From NCBI RefSeq assembly GCF_003323715.1, contig NZ_QOIN01000045.1, positions 185,200 to 249,199 on the forward strand: a stretch of DNA of 64,000 bases. The letters run 5' to 3'. Numbering within the stretch: the stretch's first letter is position 1; every line of letters begins with the position of its first letter. Below, one piece after another: positions 1-8,671 of this stretch. The notes below the pieces were generated by a model that did no database searches, was not told where the DNA came from, and saw only the letters and a program-made list of their open reading frames with translations. A program made the position numbers and the translations under genes. Origin of the DNA: Streptomyces diacarni. Its GTDB lineage: Bacteria; Actinomycetota; Actinomycetes; Streptomycetales; Streptomycetaceae.

Positions 1-179
1 AACAGGAAGTGGGGCAGCGCCCTTCCTGGGCCGTCGAGTCCTTCAAGGACCTCGACCAGGACGTGCGCCAGTCGATCGAGCGGGTGCGGACCTCCCCGTT
101 CCTGCCGCACCGTGACGACGTGCGCGGCTTCGTCTTCGACGTGACGGCGGGGCAGCTGCGCGAGGTCGCGCCCGCCTGA
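1..179 (+). CDS. Beta-class carbonic anhydrase, C-terminal part
   Basis: Only the last 58 codons lie in the window; the gene starts to the left. The visible tail contains SIERVRTSPFLPHRDDVRGF followed by FDVTAGQL, the typical end of actinobacterial beta-carbonic anhydrases, which interconvert CO2 and bicarbonate with zinc. The zinc ligands (Cys-Asp...His-X2-Cys) lie outside the window and cannot be checked. A 9-bp hairpin about 20 bases past the stop looks like its terminator, so it is probably not cotranscribed with the moxR operon. Family call by recognition of the tail only. Confidence 0.75.
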   Translation, partial: QEVGQRPSWAVESFKDLDQDVRQSIERVRTSPFLPHRDDVRGFVFDVTAGQLREVAPA

Positions 180-197
180 TGCCCGGCCGTCCGCCTC

Positions 198-229
198 GGC
201 TGCCGGGGGCGACGCCACCTCCGGCAGCC
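198..229 (+). terminator. Hairpin after the carbonic anhydrase gene
   Basis: GGCTGCCGG (198-206) pairs perfectly with CCGGCAGCC (221-229) around a 14-base loop. There is no T-tract, which is common for Streptomyces terminators. It separates the carbonic anhydrase from the moxR promoter region. Confidence 0.5.
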
Positions 230-328
230 GCCGGTCCCGCGCGGGGCGGACCGGCCGGGTTCGGCCGGAAGGTCCGCCCCAGGTGTCCGGACCGGCCGGG
301 TCCGGTGCCGGGGATGCCCCCGGAAGAG

Positions 329-357
329 TGACGGAAGGCCCTGTGGCCGTGAAGAAT
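329..357 (+). promoter_or_regulatory. Candidate promoter of the moxR operon
   Basis: TGACGG (329-334), a 17-base spacer and AAGAAT (352-357) resemble a housekeeping sigma promoter. It would start transcription near 364, about 85 bases before the chosen GTG. Pattern match only. Confidence 0.35.
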
Positions 358-448
358 GAGCAACAGCGCACAATGCAGGGCCAGGTCGAGCGGACGCGAG
401 GGGCGTACGCCCGGGTGGTACGAGCGGGGATGGGGCCGAGGAGGGCCG

Positions 449-1545
<1,097 letters not shown>

Positions 1546-1546
<1 letters not shown>

Positions 1547-3093
1547 TGACCCACGGACCGCCCCCCGCGGCGCCGCCCGGCGGCCCCGCCTCCGGAGCCG
1601 GGCCGTACGGCGGTGCGGGCCCGCACCACGGTGCTTGGCCGAACAGCGGTGCCGGGCCGTACGGCGCTGCCGGGCCGTACGGCGACTCGGGGGCCGGGCC
1701 TTCCCAGGGCGCGGGCGCGGGCCCGGCGGCGAGCGGGAGCGGGGGCGGCGAAGACCCGCGGAGCGGGGACGGTGGCGGAGCGGGCCGTTCCGAGGAGCGC
1801 CGGGGCTCGCTGCGCAAGGCGTTCGCCGGGCTGACCACGCGCGGCCGGTCGTTCCTGGCGGCGGGCGTGGCGGCCGCCGTCTGCGCCTACGCGCTGGGAC
1901 AGGAGGAACTGCTGCGGGTCGGCGTGCTGCTGGCGGTGCTGCCGCTGGTGTGCGTCCTCGTCCTGCACCGCACCCGCCACCGCGTCACCGGGTACCGCAG
2001 GCTGACCCCCTCGCGGGTGGCGGCGCGCACGGAGACGCGCGTGCACCTGCGCGTCGACAACGTCTCACGGCTGCCCACCGGGCTGCTGATGCTCCAGGAC
2101 CGGGTGCCCTACGTCCTCGGCCCGCGCCCCCGGTTCGTGCTGGACCGGGTCGAGCCGGGCGGGCGGCGCGAGGTCTCCTACCGGGTGCGCTCGGACATGC
2201 GCGGCCGCTACCCGCTCGGGCCGCTCCAGCTGCGGCTGACGGACCCGTTCGGCATGTGCGAGCTGACGCGCTCCTTCAGCACCCTCGACACGCTCACCGT
2301 GGTGCCGCCCGTCGAGGCGCTGCCGCCCGTACGGGCCGCTTCGGCGACCGGCGGCCACGGCGAGGGGCGGCAGCGCGCCGTGGCGCTGGCGGGCGACGAC
2401 GACGTGATTCCGCGCGGCTACCGGCACGGCGACGACCTGCGACGTGTGCACTGGCGTTCGACGGCGCGCTACGGCGAGCTGATGGTGCGCCGCGAGGAAC
2501 AGCCCCAGCAGGCCCGCTGCACCGTGCTGCTGGACACCCGCCGGGCCGCGTTCACCGGCGCGGGACCCGACTCCCCCTTCGAGTGGGCGGTGGCAGGCGC
2601 CGCCTCGGTCTGCCTGCACCTGCTGGAGCACGGCTGGTCGGTGCGGCTGCTGACCGAAGCGGGCGCCACCGCGCCCACCGCGGAGGGCGGCGGCGCCCTC
2701 GCCGATCCCTCGGACCTGGCCGGCCTGCTGCTCGACACGCTCGCGGTGGTCGCCCACTCCGAGGAAGCGGGGCTGGCCGGCGCCTACGACGCGCAGCGGC
2801 GCGGTGGCGGCGCGGGGCACGAGGGCCTGCTGGTGGCCTTCCTCGGGGCGCTGGACGAGGAGCAGGCGGCCACCCTGGCCCGCATGCGGCAGCGCAGCGG
2901 ACGGGCGGTCGCGTTCCTGGCCGACGCGCCACCCACCCCGACCGGCCCGGCCGGCCCATCCGGCCCGTCTGCGGAGGGGCCGCTGCGCGTGCTGCGCGAA
3001 GCGGGCTGGACGGCGCTGCCCGGCGGCCCGGGCGTGGCGTTGCCCGCACTGTGGCAGGAGGCCGACGCACGGAGCGCGAGAGTGCGCGAGTGA
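1546..3093 (+). CDS. DUF58 domain protein (MoxR partner)
   Basis: A 515-residue protein. The first ~90 residues are a Gly/Pro/Ala/Tyr-rich low-complexity tail. Two adjacent hydrophobic segments follow (around residues 105-145), then a beta-rich region, and then the DUF58 signature RGYRHGDDLRRVHW (around residues 290-305) leading into a von Willebrand A-like fold. The family is membrane-anchored and works with MoxR ATPases; its precise function is not settled. The start ATG overlaps the moxR stop (TGATG). The stop codon lies inside a 13-bp tandem repeat. Confidence 0.88.
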
Positions 3094-3109
3094 CGTGCGC
3101 GAGTGACGT
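3084..3109. repeat. 13-bp tandem repeat over the DUF58 stop codon
   Basis: The unit GCGCGAGTGACGT occurs twice in a row (3084-3096 and 3097-3109). The first copy contains the DUF58 stop TGA (3091-3093), so the duplication creates a second TGA at 3104, which is out of frame with the first. Confidence 0.8.
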
Positions 3110-3253
3110 GCGCCAGGGCGCGGACGGGGCCGGGGCGACGGGCGCCAGAGGACGAAGGACGCGAGAGCGGGAAGCGGTGCCAGGGTGCGCGGCGGCGCCG
3201 GAGCGCGAAGGGCGCGAGTGGCATGAGAGGGCGGATGTGAAGAGGGGGCGGAC

Positions 3254-5641
3254 GTGATGAGCGGACGGGGACGGCTGGCCGTCTGTGCCGCGCTGGCCAC
3301 GCTGGCCGCGGCCTGCGCGCTGCTGCCGCTGGTGGACCCCGCGACCTGGCTGCTCCAGGCCGCGCTGCTGGTCGCCGTGCAGACCGGAGTGGGCGCGGCC
3401 GCCCGCCGCGTACCGCTGGCCCGCCCCGTGACGGTGCTGCTGCAGTGCGTCGTCTCGGTGCTGCTGCTCACCGTGCTCTTCGCCCGCGAGTACGCACCGG
3501 CCGGTTTCCTGCCCTCCCCCTGGGTCTTCGTCCAGTTCGCCGACCTGCTGACCCAGGGCGCCGGCGACGTGAGCCGGTACGCGATCCCCGCACCGGTCAC
3601 GGACGGGATCCGGCTGATGCTCGTCGGCGGCGTACTCGCCGTCGGCCTGCTGGTGGACGTACTGGCCGTCACCTACCGCAGCGCCGCCCCCGCCGGGCTG
3701 CCCCTGCTGGCCCTCTACTCGGTCGCCGCCGGGCTCTCCCAGGGCGGCGCCCGCTGGCTGTGGTTCCTGTGCGCCGCCTCCGGCTATCTGCTGCTCCTGC
3801 TCGCCGAGGGCCGGGAGCGGCTCTCCCAGTGGGGCCGCCTGTTCTCCGACAGATCGCGCCCCGGCTCGGCCCCCGACCGGCCCGGCGGGGCCGTGGCGCC
3901 CGTCCGCACCGGGCGCAGGATCGGCGTACTGGCACTGGGGCTGTCACTCGTGGTGCCGCTCGCGCTGCCCTCGCTGAGCGGCGGACTGCTGGACGCCGCG
4001 GGCGGCGGCGACGGCGGCGGCCGGAAGGGCGGCGGCACCGTCTCCGCCGTCAATCCGCTGGTCGCCCTCCAGGACAGCCTCAACCAGCCCGAGAACCGCA
4101 CCGCGCTCGTCTACGCGACGGACAGCGAGGAGACGCAGGACCTCTACATGCGCATCGTCGCGCTGGACAAGTTCGACGGCTCCGCGTGGAAACCGTCCGA
4201 ACGGCGCATCGGCGAGATCCCCGACCCCATGCCCACCCCGCAGGGCCTCTCCCCCGGCGTACGGGCCACGAAGGTGCGCAGCACCATCAAGGCGGCCAAG
4301 TGGTACGCGCAGGACTGGCTGCCCATGCCCTTCCCCGCCAACCGGGTGAAGGCCGAGGGCAAGTGGCGCTTCGAACCCGAGGGACGCACCCTGGTCGGCT
4401 ACGACGGCCAGACCACCCGGGATCTGCGCTACCAGGTCGAGAGCCTCCAGGTGCGGCCGACCGCCGAACAGCTGCGCAACGCGCCCGAACCACCCGCCGA
4501 CCTCGAACGCGAGTACACCGCCGTCCCCGACTCGCTGCCCGACGTCGTGCGCAAGACCGCCGCCAAGGTCACCCGCGGCGCGGAGGACGACTACGACCGC
4601 GCGGTACGGCTCCAGGACTGGTTCGCCGAGGACGGCGGATTCACCTACGACACCGAGGTGCGGGCCGGCAGCGGCACCGCCGCCATCGCCAACTTCCTGG
4701 AGCAGAAGGAGGGCTTCTGCATCCACTTCTCCTTCGCGATGGCGTCCATGGCGCGCGCCCTCGGCATCCCCGCACGGGTCGCCGTCGGCTTCACGCCCGG
4801 CACGGCGCGCGGCGACGGCAAGATGGAGGTCGGCCTCCAGGACGCCCACGCCTGGCCCGAGCTGTACTTCGAGGGGGTCGGCTGGACCCGGTTCGAGCCG
4901 ACACCGACCCGCGGCACCACCCCCTCCTACGCGCAGCCCGACGCGCCCGACGTCGACGAGAACCCGGGCGAGCGGCTGCCCGACCGCGGCCAGAACGACC
5001 AGCCCTCCACCAACCCCTCGCAGCCGGATGCGTGCACCCCGCAGGAGAAGCGGGCCGACCCCGAGTGCGGTCTGGCGGCGCCGCCGCCCGACGCGGGCAA
5101 CCGCGACGGCGGCATCCCCGTGGGCGCCCTCGCGGGGATCTTCGCCGCGGCGCTCGCGGTGGTGGCGCTGCTGTCGCTGCCGATGCTGCTGCGGCTGCGC
5201 AGACGCGCCCGCAGGCTGCGGCCCAGGACCGGCGACGACCCCGCGACCGTGACGGCCCGCGTCCTCGACGCCTGGCAGGAACTGATCGACACCGGGTGGG
5301 ACCTGGGCATCGTCCCGCAGGACTCCGCGACCCCGCGGAACGCCGCCGCGCGACTGGCCCGGATCGGTCAGCTGCCCCCCGCCGGGGCGGACGCGGCGCA
5401 CCGGGTGGCGCTCGCCGTGGAACAGGTCCTCTACGCGCCGGTGCCCCGGGCGACCCCGGGCCTGCCCGACGACGTACGCCGGGTACGCGAGGGCCTGCGG
5501 GCCGCCGCCCCCCGTGTCCTGCGGGTCCGCGCCCTGCTGCTCCCCGCGTCCACGGCGCGGCTGCGGGCGGCGGCGGTGCAGCGCGTCCGCGCCCTGGGCA
5601 CCCGCTGGACCCGGGCGCTCCGCCTCCGGCCGGCCAAGTGA
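3254..5641 (+). CDS. Transglutaminase-like membrane protein (TgpA/DUF3488-DUF4129 type)
   Basis: A 795-residue membrane protein. The N-terminal ~230 residues hold about six hydrophobic segments. An extracytoplasmic stretch then carries a transglutaminase core with Cys489 in EGFCIHFS, His532 in DAHAWPE and an acidic residue (Glu548) in FEPTPT at the position of the third catalytic residue. A single membrane segment follows (about residues 620-645), then a cytoplasmic DUF4129-like domain. Such proteins occur with MoxR and DUF58 partners and are thought to act on peptide or protein substrates at the cell surface; the substrate is unknown. GTG 3254 and ATG 3257 are adjacent possible starts behind a G-rich ribosome site. 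Confidence 0.9.
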   Translation: MMSGRGRLAVCAALATLAAACALLPLVDPATWLLQAALLVAVQTGVGAAARRVPLARPVTVLLQCVVSVLLLTVLFAREYAPAGFLPSPWVFVQFADLLTQGAGDVSRYAIPAPVTDGIRLMLVGGVLAVGLLVDVLAVTYRSAAPAGLPLLALYSVAAGLSQGGARWLWFLCAASGYLLLLLAEGRERLSQWGRLFSDRSRPGSAPDRPGGAVAPVRTGRRIGVLALGLSLVVPLALPSLSGGLLDAAGGGDGGGRKGGGTVSAVNPLVALQDSLNQPENRTALVYATDSEETQDLYMRIVALDKFDGSAWKPSERRIGEIPDPMPTPQGLSPGVRATKVRSTIKAAKWYAQDWLPMPFPANRVKAEGKWRFEPEGRTLVGYDGQTTRDLRYQVESLQVRPTAEQLRNAPEPPADLEREYTAVPDSLPDVVRKTAAKVTRGAEDDYDRAVRLQDWFAEDGGFTYDTEVRAGSGTAAIANFLEQKEGFCIHFSFAMASMARALGIPARVAVGFTPGTARGDGKMEVGLQDAHAWPELYFEGVGWTRFEPTPTRGTTPSYAQPDAPDVDENPGERLPDRGQNDQPSTNPSQPDACTPQEKRADPECGLAAPPPDAGNRDGGIPVGALAGIFAAALAVVALLSLPMLLRLRRRARRLRPRTGDDPATVTARVLDAWQELIDTGWDLGIVPQDSATPRNAAARLARIGQLPPAGADAAHRVALAVEQVLYAPVPRATPGLPDDVRRVREGLRAAAPRVLRVRALLLPASTARLRAAAVQRVRALGTRWTRALRLRPAK

Positions 5642-6131
5642 GCGGGTAGCCGCCTCGCGGCTCGCACCTTGCCCCGGGCCCACGGTGCGACCGGGCCCGC
5701 GGCCCCGCCGGGCCCGCGGGGCGATGGGGTCGGGGGGTGCCACGCCCGCCGTACCAGCCGGTCGGTACGTCGCGGCCGTTCGTGTCCGCGCATCAGCGGC
5801 CGTTCGTGTCCGCGCATCAGGGCCCGGACGGCAAGGCGGCCACGCGGCAGGGGCAGGGGCAGGCGATGCCGGGAACCCGGCTTCGGGGCCGGTCACCTCA
5901 GCGGCACGGCCCTGGCCTCATCCGGGCACGCGGCGGCTGGAGAGCCGGGCGGCCCGGGGCTGCCGGGTACGGAGGAGGCGCATGGGCGGGGCCCCGCCGT
6001 CCGAGGGGGCGAGGGTCACGCCACGGGACTGTGCCGGGGGCCACCGCCCGGCTTCCGTCCGGAGGCAGGCGGAGGCTTGCGGCCGGTGGCAGAGGTATGC
6101 GGTGGTGACGAGGAGGGGACGGAACGCGTGG
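5642..6131. other. 490-base intergenic region with a 24-bp perfect tandem repeat
   Basis: Between the transglutaminase gene and the convergent DUF3040 gene. It is very GC-rich and I see no convincing gene. A 24-bp unit beginning CGGCCGTTCGTG and ending GCGCATCAG is repeated perfectly head-to-tail at 5773-5796 and 5797-5820. ORFs crossing the region have no recognisable similarity and poor codon-position bias. Confidence 0.7.
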
Positions 6132-6548
6132 TCAGTGCTGCCCTTCGTCGCGGCGACGCTGCCAGCGCTCCTCGATCCGGGTCATCATCGACCTGCGAGC
6201 CCGTGGCTGCGCTCGACGCGGGGAGCCCTGTGAGGTCTGCCCCTGATCCTGGCCCTGGCTCTGGCCCTCGCCCTGCTTGGGGGCTTTCCGCCAGCTGGTC
6301 ACAGCGAGGACGGCGCAGCCCAGCATCACGAGGAAGCCGACGACGCTGATCCAGATCTGCTGAGCGACCATTCCGGCCATGAGGAGCGCGATACCCACCA
6401 GAAAGCCCGCCACCGCTTGGTAGACCCTCTTGCGGGTGTACCGGCGCAGCTCACTTCCCTCGAGCGCTGTCGCGAACTTGGGATCTTCGGCGTACAGCGC
6501 TCGCTCCATCTGCTCGAGCATCCGCTGCTCGTGCTCAGAGAGCGGCAC
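6132..6548 (-). CDS. DUF3040 small membrane protein
   Basis: A 138-residue protein that starts PLSEHEQRMLEQMERALYAE, the DUF3040 signature. It then has a basic stretch (RRYTRKR) and two hydrophobic segments (about residues 45-65 and 68-88), followed by a Gln/Arg-rich basic tail. The function is unknown; members are small actinobacterial membrane proteins often found near division and envelope genes. GTG start with GGAGGA well placed upstream. Convergent with the transglutaminase operon. Confidence 0.85.
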   Translation of the reverse strand: MPLSEHEQRMLEQMERALYAEDPKFATALEGSELRRYTRKRVYQAVAGFLVGIALLMAGMVAQQIWISVVGFLVMLGCAVLAVTSWRKAPKQGEGQSQGQDQGQTSQGSPRRAQPRARRSMMTRIEERWQRRRDEGQH

Positions 6549-6910
6549 GGAGTCCTCCTACTCGTCGGTCGCGGGGGCGACCGGGTGCGACTCTTCAAGG
6601 ATAGGCAGGGAATCGCCCCCGTGAAACCCGCCCCTCTACGCCAGTTCCTCCCACCACACCCGACATGCCGGACGGGGGGTGCCCGGGGTGTGTTCCGTAC
6701 ATTCCCGCGCCACCTTTCCGCCATGCCGGACGGTGTACCCCGATCATACGGCGGGTAGCCGCTGATCGGGCGGCCGAGAACGAGGCGGAACGGCGCGGCC
6801 GGAGCGTGAGACCGGGCGACGCGCCCGGTCCGGGAGGACCGGCGGCTCGGATGCCGAAGCGACGGCCACAAGGGCCCGGCGCGACGGCGGACAGGCGCCG
6901 AGCGGAGCGC
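6549..6910. other. 362-base intergenic region upstream of the DUF3040 gene
   Basis: Lies between the downstream end of the methyltransferase gene and the DUF3040 start, both on the minus strand. It holds the DUF3040 promoter candidate (6598-6626) and a 12-bp direct repeat, CATGCCGGACGG at 6664-6675 and 6722-6733, 58 bp apart, which could be protein-binding sites. Nothing else is evident. Confidence 0.5.
6598..6626 (-). promoter_or_regulatory. Candidate promoter of the DUF3040 gene
   Basis: On the minus strand TTTCAC (6621-6626), a 17-base spacer and TATCCT (6598-6603). The predicted transcription start is about 45 bases upstream of the GTG start. Motif match only. Confidence 0.4.
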
Positions 6911-7687
6911 TCAGCCGGGCGCACCCGGCGTCGCCCCCGGCGGCACCTCCGCCAGTACGTGCAGCTGGCTGGCCACCGACTGGAAGTCGGGCAGCTCCGC
7001 CGCGGTCGCCTCCAGCCTGGCGAGGGCCTCCAGCGCGTCCGGCTCGGTGTCCACGAGGGCTCCGGGCACCAGATCGGCGAAGACGCGTACGCCGTGGACG
7101 GAGATGACCTCCAGACCGGTGCCGGTGACCAGCGCGGTGAGCTGTTCGGGGGTGAAGCGGCGGGGCATGGGGTCGCTGTCGCCCCACCGGCCGCCCGGGG
7201 AGGTGAGGGCGTGCCGCGCCTCGGTGAAGTGCCCGGCCAGCGCGCGGGCCAGCACGGCTCCACCGAGCCCGGACGCCAGCACGCTCAGGGTGCCGCCCTC
7301 GGGCCGCAGCGCCGCGACGGTGTTGCGCAGCCCCTCGGCGGGGTCGTCCACGTACTCCAGGACGCCGTGGCAGAGCACCACGTCGTAGCCGCCGCGCTCG
7401 GCGACGTCGAAGAGGCCGCGCACATCGCCCTGCACGCCCCGTACGCGCGCGGCGGCACCCGCTTCGGCGGCGCGGCGCTCCAGCGCGAAAAGCGCGTTGG
7501 GGCTCGGATCGACCACGGTGACCCGGTGTCCGAGGCGGGCGACGGGCACCGCGAAGTTCCCGGTGCCCCCGCCGGTGTCGAGCACATCCAGCTCCGTGCG
7601 GCCCGAGAGTTTGGCGCGCTGGTCGAGAGCGCCTCGCAGCACGTCCCAGACCACTGCTGTACGGAGGGTTGCGCTCGGGCGGGACAT
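6911..7687 (-). CDS. Class I SAM-dependent methyltransferase
   Basis: A 258-residue Rossmann-fold methyltransferase. Motif I is DVLDTGGGTGNFAVPVA (about residues 33-49), motif II is the acidic VVDPSP, and the LCHGVLEYVDDP segment is the motif IV region. It transfers a methyl group from S-adenosylmethionine; the acceptor cannot be inferred, although the arrangement resembles Streptomyces proteins annotated simply as methyltransferase. Start ATG at 7687 has GAGGAG upstream. A strong hairpin (7760-7787) separates it from the HEPN gene, so it probably has its own promoter. Confidence 0.85.
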   Translation of the reverse strand: MSRPSATLRTAVVWDVLRGALDQRAKLSGRTELDVLDTGGGTGNFAVPVARLGHRVTVVDPSPNALFALERRAAEAGAAARVRGVQGDVRGLFDVAERGGYDVVLCHGVLEYVDDPAEGLRNTVAALRPEGGTLSVLASGLGGAVLARALAGHFTEARHALTSPGGRWGDSDPMPRRFTPEQLTALVTGTGLEVISVHGVRVFADLVPGALVDTEPDALEALARLEATAAELPDFQSVASQLHVLAEVPPGATPGAPG

Positions 7688-7759
7688 GCGGCTGCTCCTC
7701 GGCTCTGTGACGGGCAGCCCCCACCCTATTGCCTCGGACGTCGGCGCCCCGTCCGGCGG

Positions 7760-7787
7760 GGCCCTCGGACCGGCAGGTCCGAGGGCC
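7760..7787 (-). terminator. 12-bp perfect hairpin after the HEPN-like gene
   Basis: GGCCCTCGGACC (7760-7771) pairs perfectly with GGTCCGAGGGCC (7776-7787) around a GGCA tetraloop. It sits 32 bases after the stop of the minus-strand HEPN-like gene. No T-tract. Confidence 0.6.
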
Positions 7788-7818
7788 GCGGGGGTGCACG
7801 GGTGCGCGGGGGCGTGCC

Positions 7819-8430
7819 TCATCCCGCGCGCCGGTCGCGCGGGTGCCCCTCGCCGGCGTGCGACTCGTCGGCGGGGGCGGTGCGGGGCCTGGGCAGCGCG
7901 GGCTGGGAGACGAGCATGCGCTCGACCAGGCGCAGGAACATCCCGGCGTGGTGGACGAGCTCGTCGGCCTCCTGCCTGCTGGCGGCCCCGGCTATCCCCG
8001 CCTCGGCGCGGGCCCGGCGCGGGGCGCCCGAGGCGAACAGGGCACTCCACTCGGCGAGTTCGGGGGCGACTTCCGGCAGGACCTCCCAGGCGCTGCGGAT
8101 CGCGGGTCGCCGCGGGCGGCGGGCGGAGCGGTGGCGGGCGGGCTCCGGCTCGGGACGGCCGCGGACGGCGAGCACGGCGGCCGCCGTGCGCAGTGCGGCG
8201 AGGTGGGCGGCGGCGTAGCACTCGTTGGCCGTCTCGCTCTCGGCGGCCTCGTCGAGCCCGTGCTGCGCCTGGGCGAGCAGGTCCAGTGCGGCGGGCGGAG
8301 CGGTGGCGCGGCGGAGCACCGGGTGGATGTCCTCGGCGGCACCGGCCCCGCCGGCTGTGCCGTGGTGGCGGGTGGAGGGCGTGGTCGGCTGCGGGGGCGC
8401 GGGGCGCGCTCCCCGAGAAGGTCGCGTCAC
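7819..8430 (-). CDS. SAV_6107-like HEPN protein
   Basis: About 203 residues. A disordered Pro/Arg-rich head is followed by an alpha-helical core (about residues 38-165) with LDLLAQAQHGLDEA, ANECYAAAHLAALRTAAAVL and WEVLPEVAPELAEWSALFASGA. This matches the actinobacterial SAV_6107-like HEPN family, whose members are helical and of unknown function. The canonical HEPN nuclease motif R-X4-H is not evident to me, so RNase activity should not be assumed. GTG at 8430 is chosen because GGGAGG lies nine bases upstream. It is transcribed divergently from the ABC/YhgE operon. Confidence 0.7.
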   Translation of the reverse strand: MTRPSRGARPAPPQPTTPSTRHHGTAGGAGAAEDIHPVLRRATAPPAALDLLAQAQHGLDEAAESETANECYAAAHLAALRTAAAVLAVRGRPEPEPARHRSARRPRRPAIRSAWEVLPEVAPELAEWSALFASGAPRRARAEAGIAGAASRQEADELVHHAGMFLRLVERMLVSQPALPRPRTAPADESHAGEGHPRDRRAG

Positions 8431-8559
8431 GTGAATCAACCTCCCGTCGGTCGAAGCCGGTTCGACGAACCGGTCGTATGTGCACATCGTGGCGCATGGC
8501 ACTGACAGTCCACGCTGACCTGCGCAAACAGGCCGCAACCCGGGAGCGGGGCGGTCCGA

Positions 8560-8590
8560 TTGGCCCGCCGGGCACCGACTGCGGCATACT
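8560..8590 (+). promoter_or_regulatory. Candidate promoter of the ABC/YhgE operon
   Basis: TTGGCC (8560-8565), a 19-base spacer and CATACT (8585-8590). The -10 element runs into the 28-bp palindrome, so a bound repressor would block it. Confidence 0.45.
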
Positions 8591-8615
8591 TTGAACTGAC
8601 CGGTCAGTTCAAAGT
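8588..8615. promoter_or_regulatory. Perfect 28-bp palindromic operator (TetR-type)
   Basis: All 14 base pairs are symmetric about 8601/8602; the core reads TTGAACTGACCGGTCAGTTC. The size and the TGACCGGTCA centre are typical of TetR-family operators. It overlaps the candidate -10 box and lies about 57 bases before the GTG of the ABC ATPase gene. The likely binder is the TetR-family product encoded at 11859-12485 at the end of the same locus; that assignment is an inference. Confidence 0.8.
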
Positions 8616-8671
8616 TTCCAGGAGAGGTCGCGTGCCGCGCCGCGGACACGCGACGGGCAGCGGGAGGTGCC

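Noticed and set aside
3944..5896. Long antisense ORFs opposite the transglutaminase, and similar shadows opposite thi, trpE, fadD and the aminotransferase
   Set aside because: Typical high-GC shadow frames with no domain or ribosome site.
7819..8430. HEPN toxin of a toxin-antitoxin pair
   Set aside because: No MNT-like partner gene adjacent and no clear R-X4-H motif.
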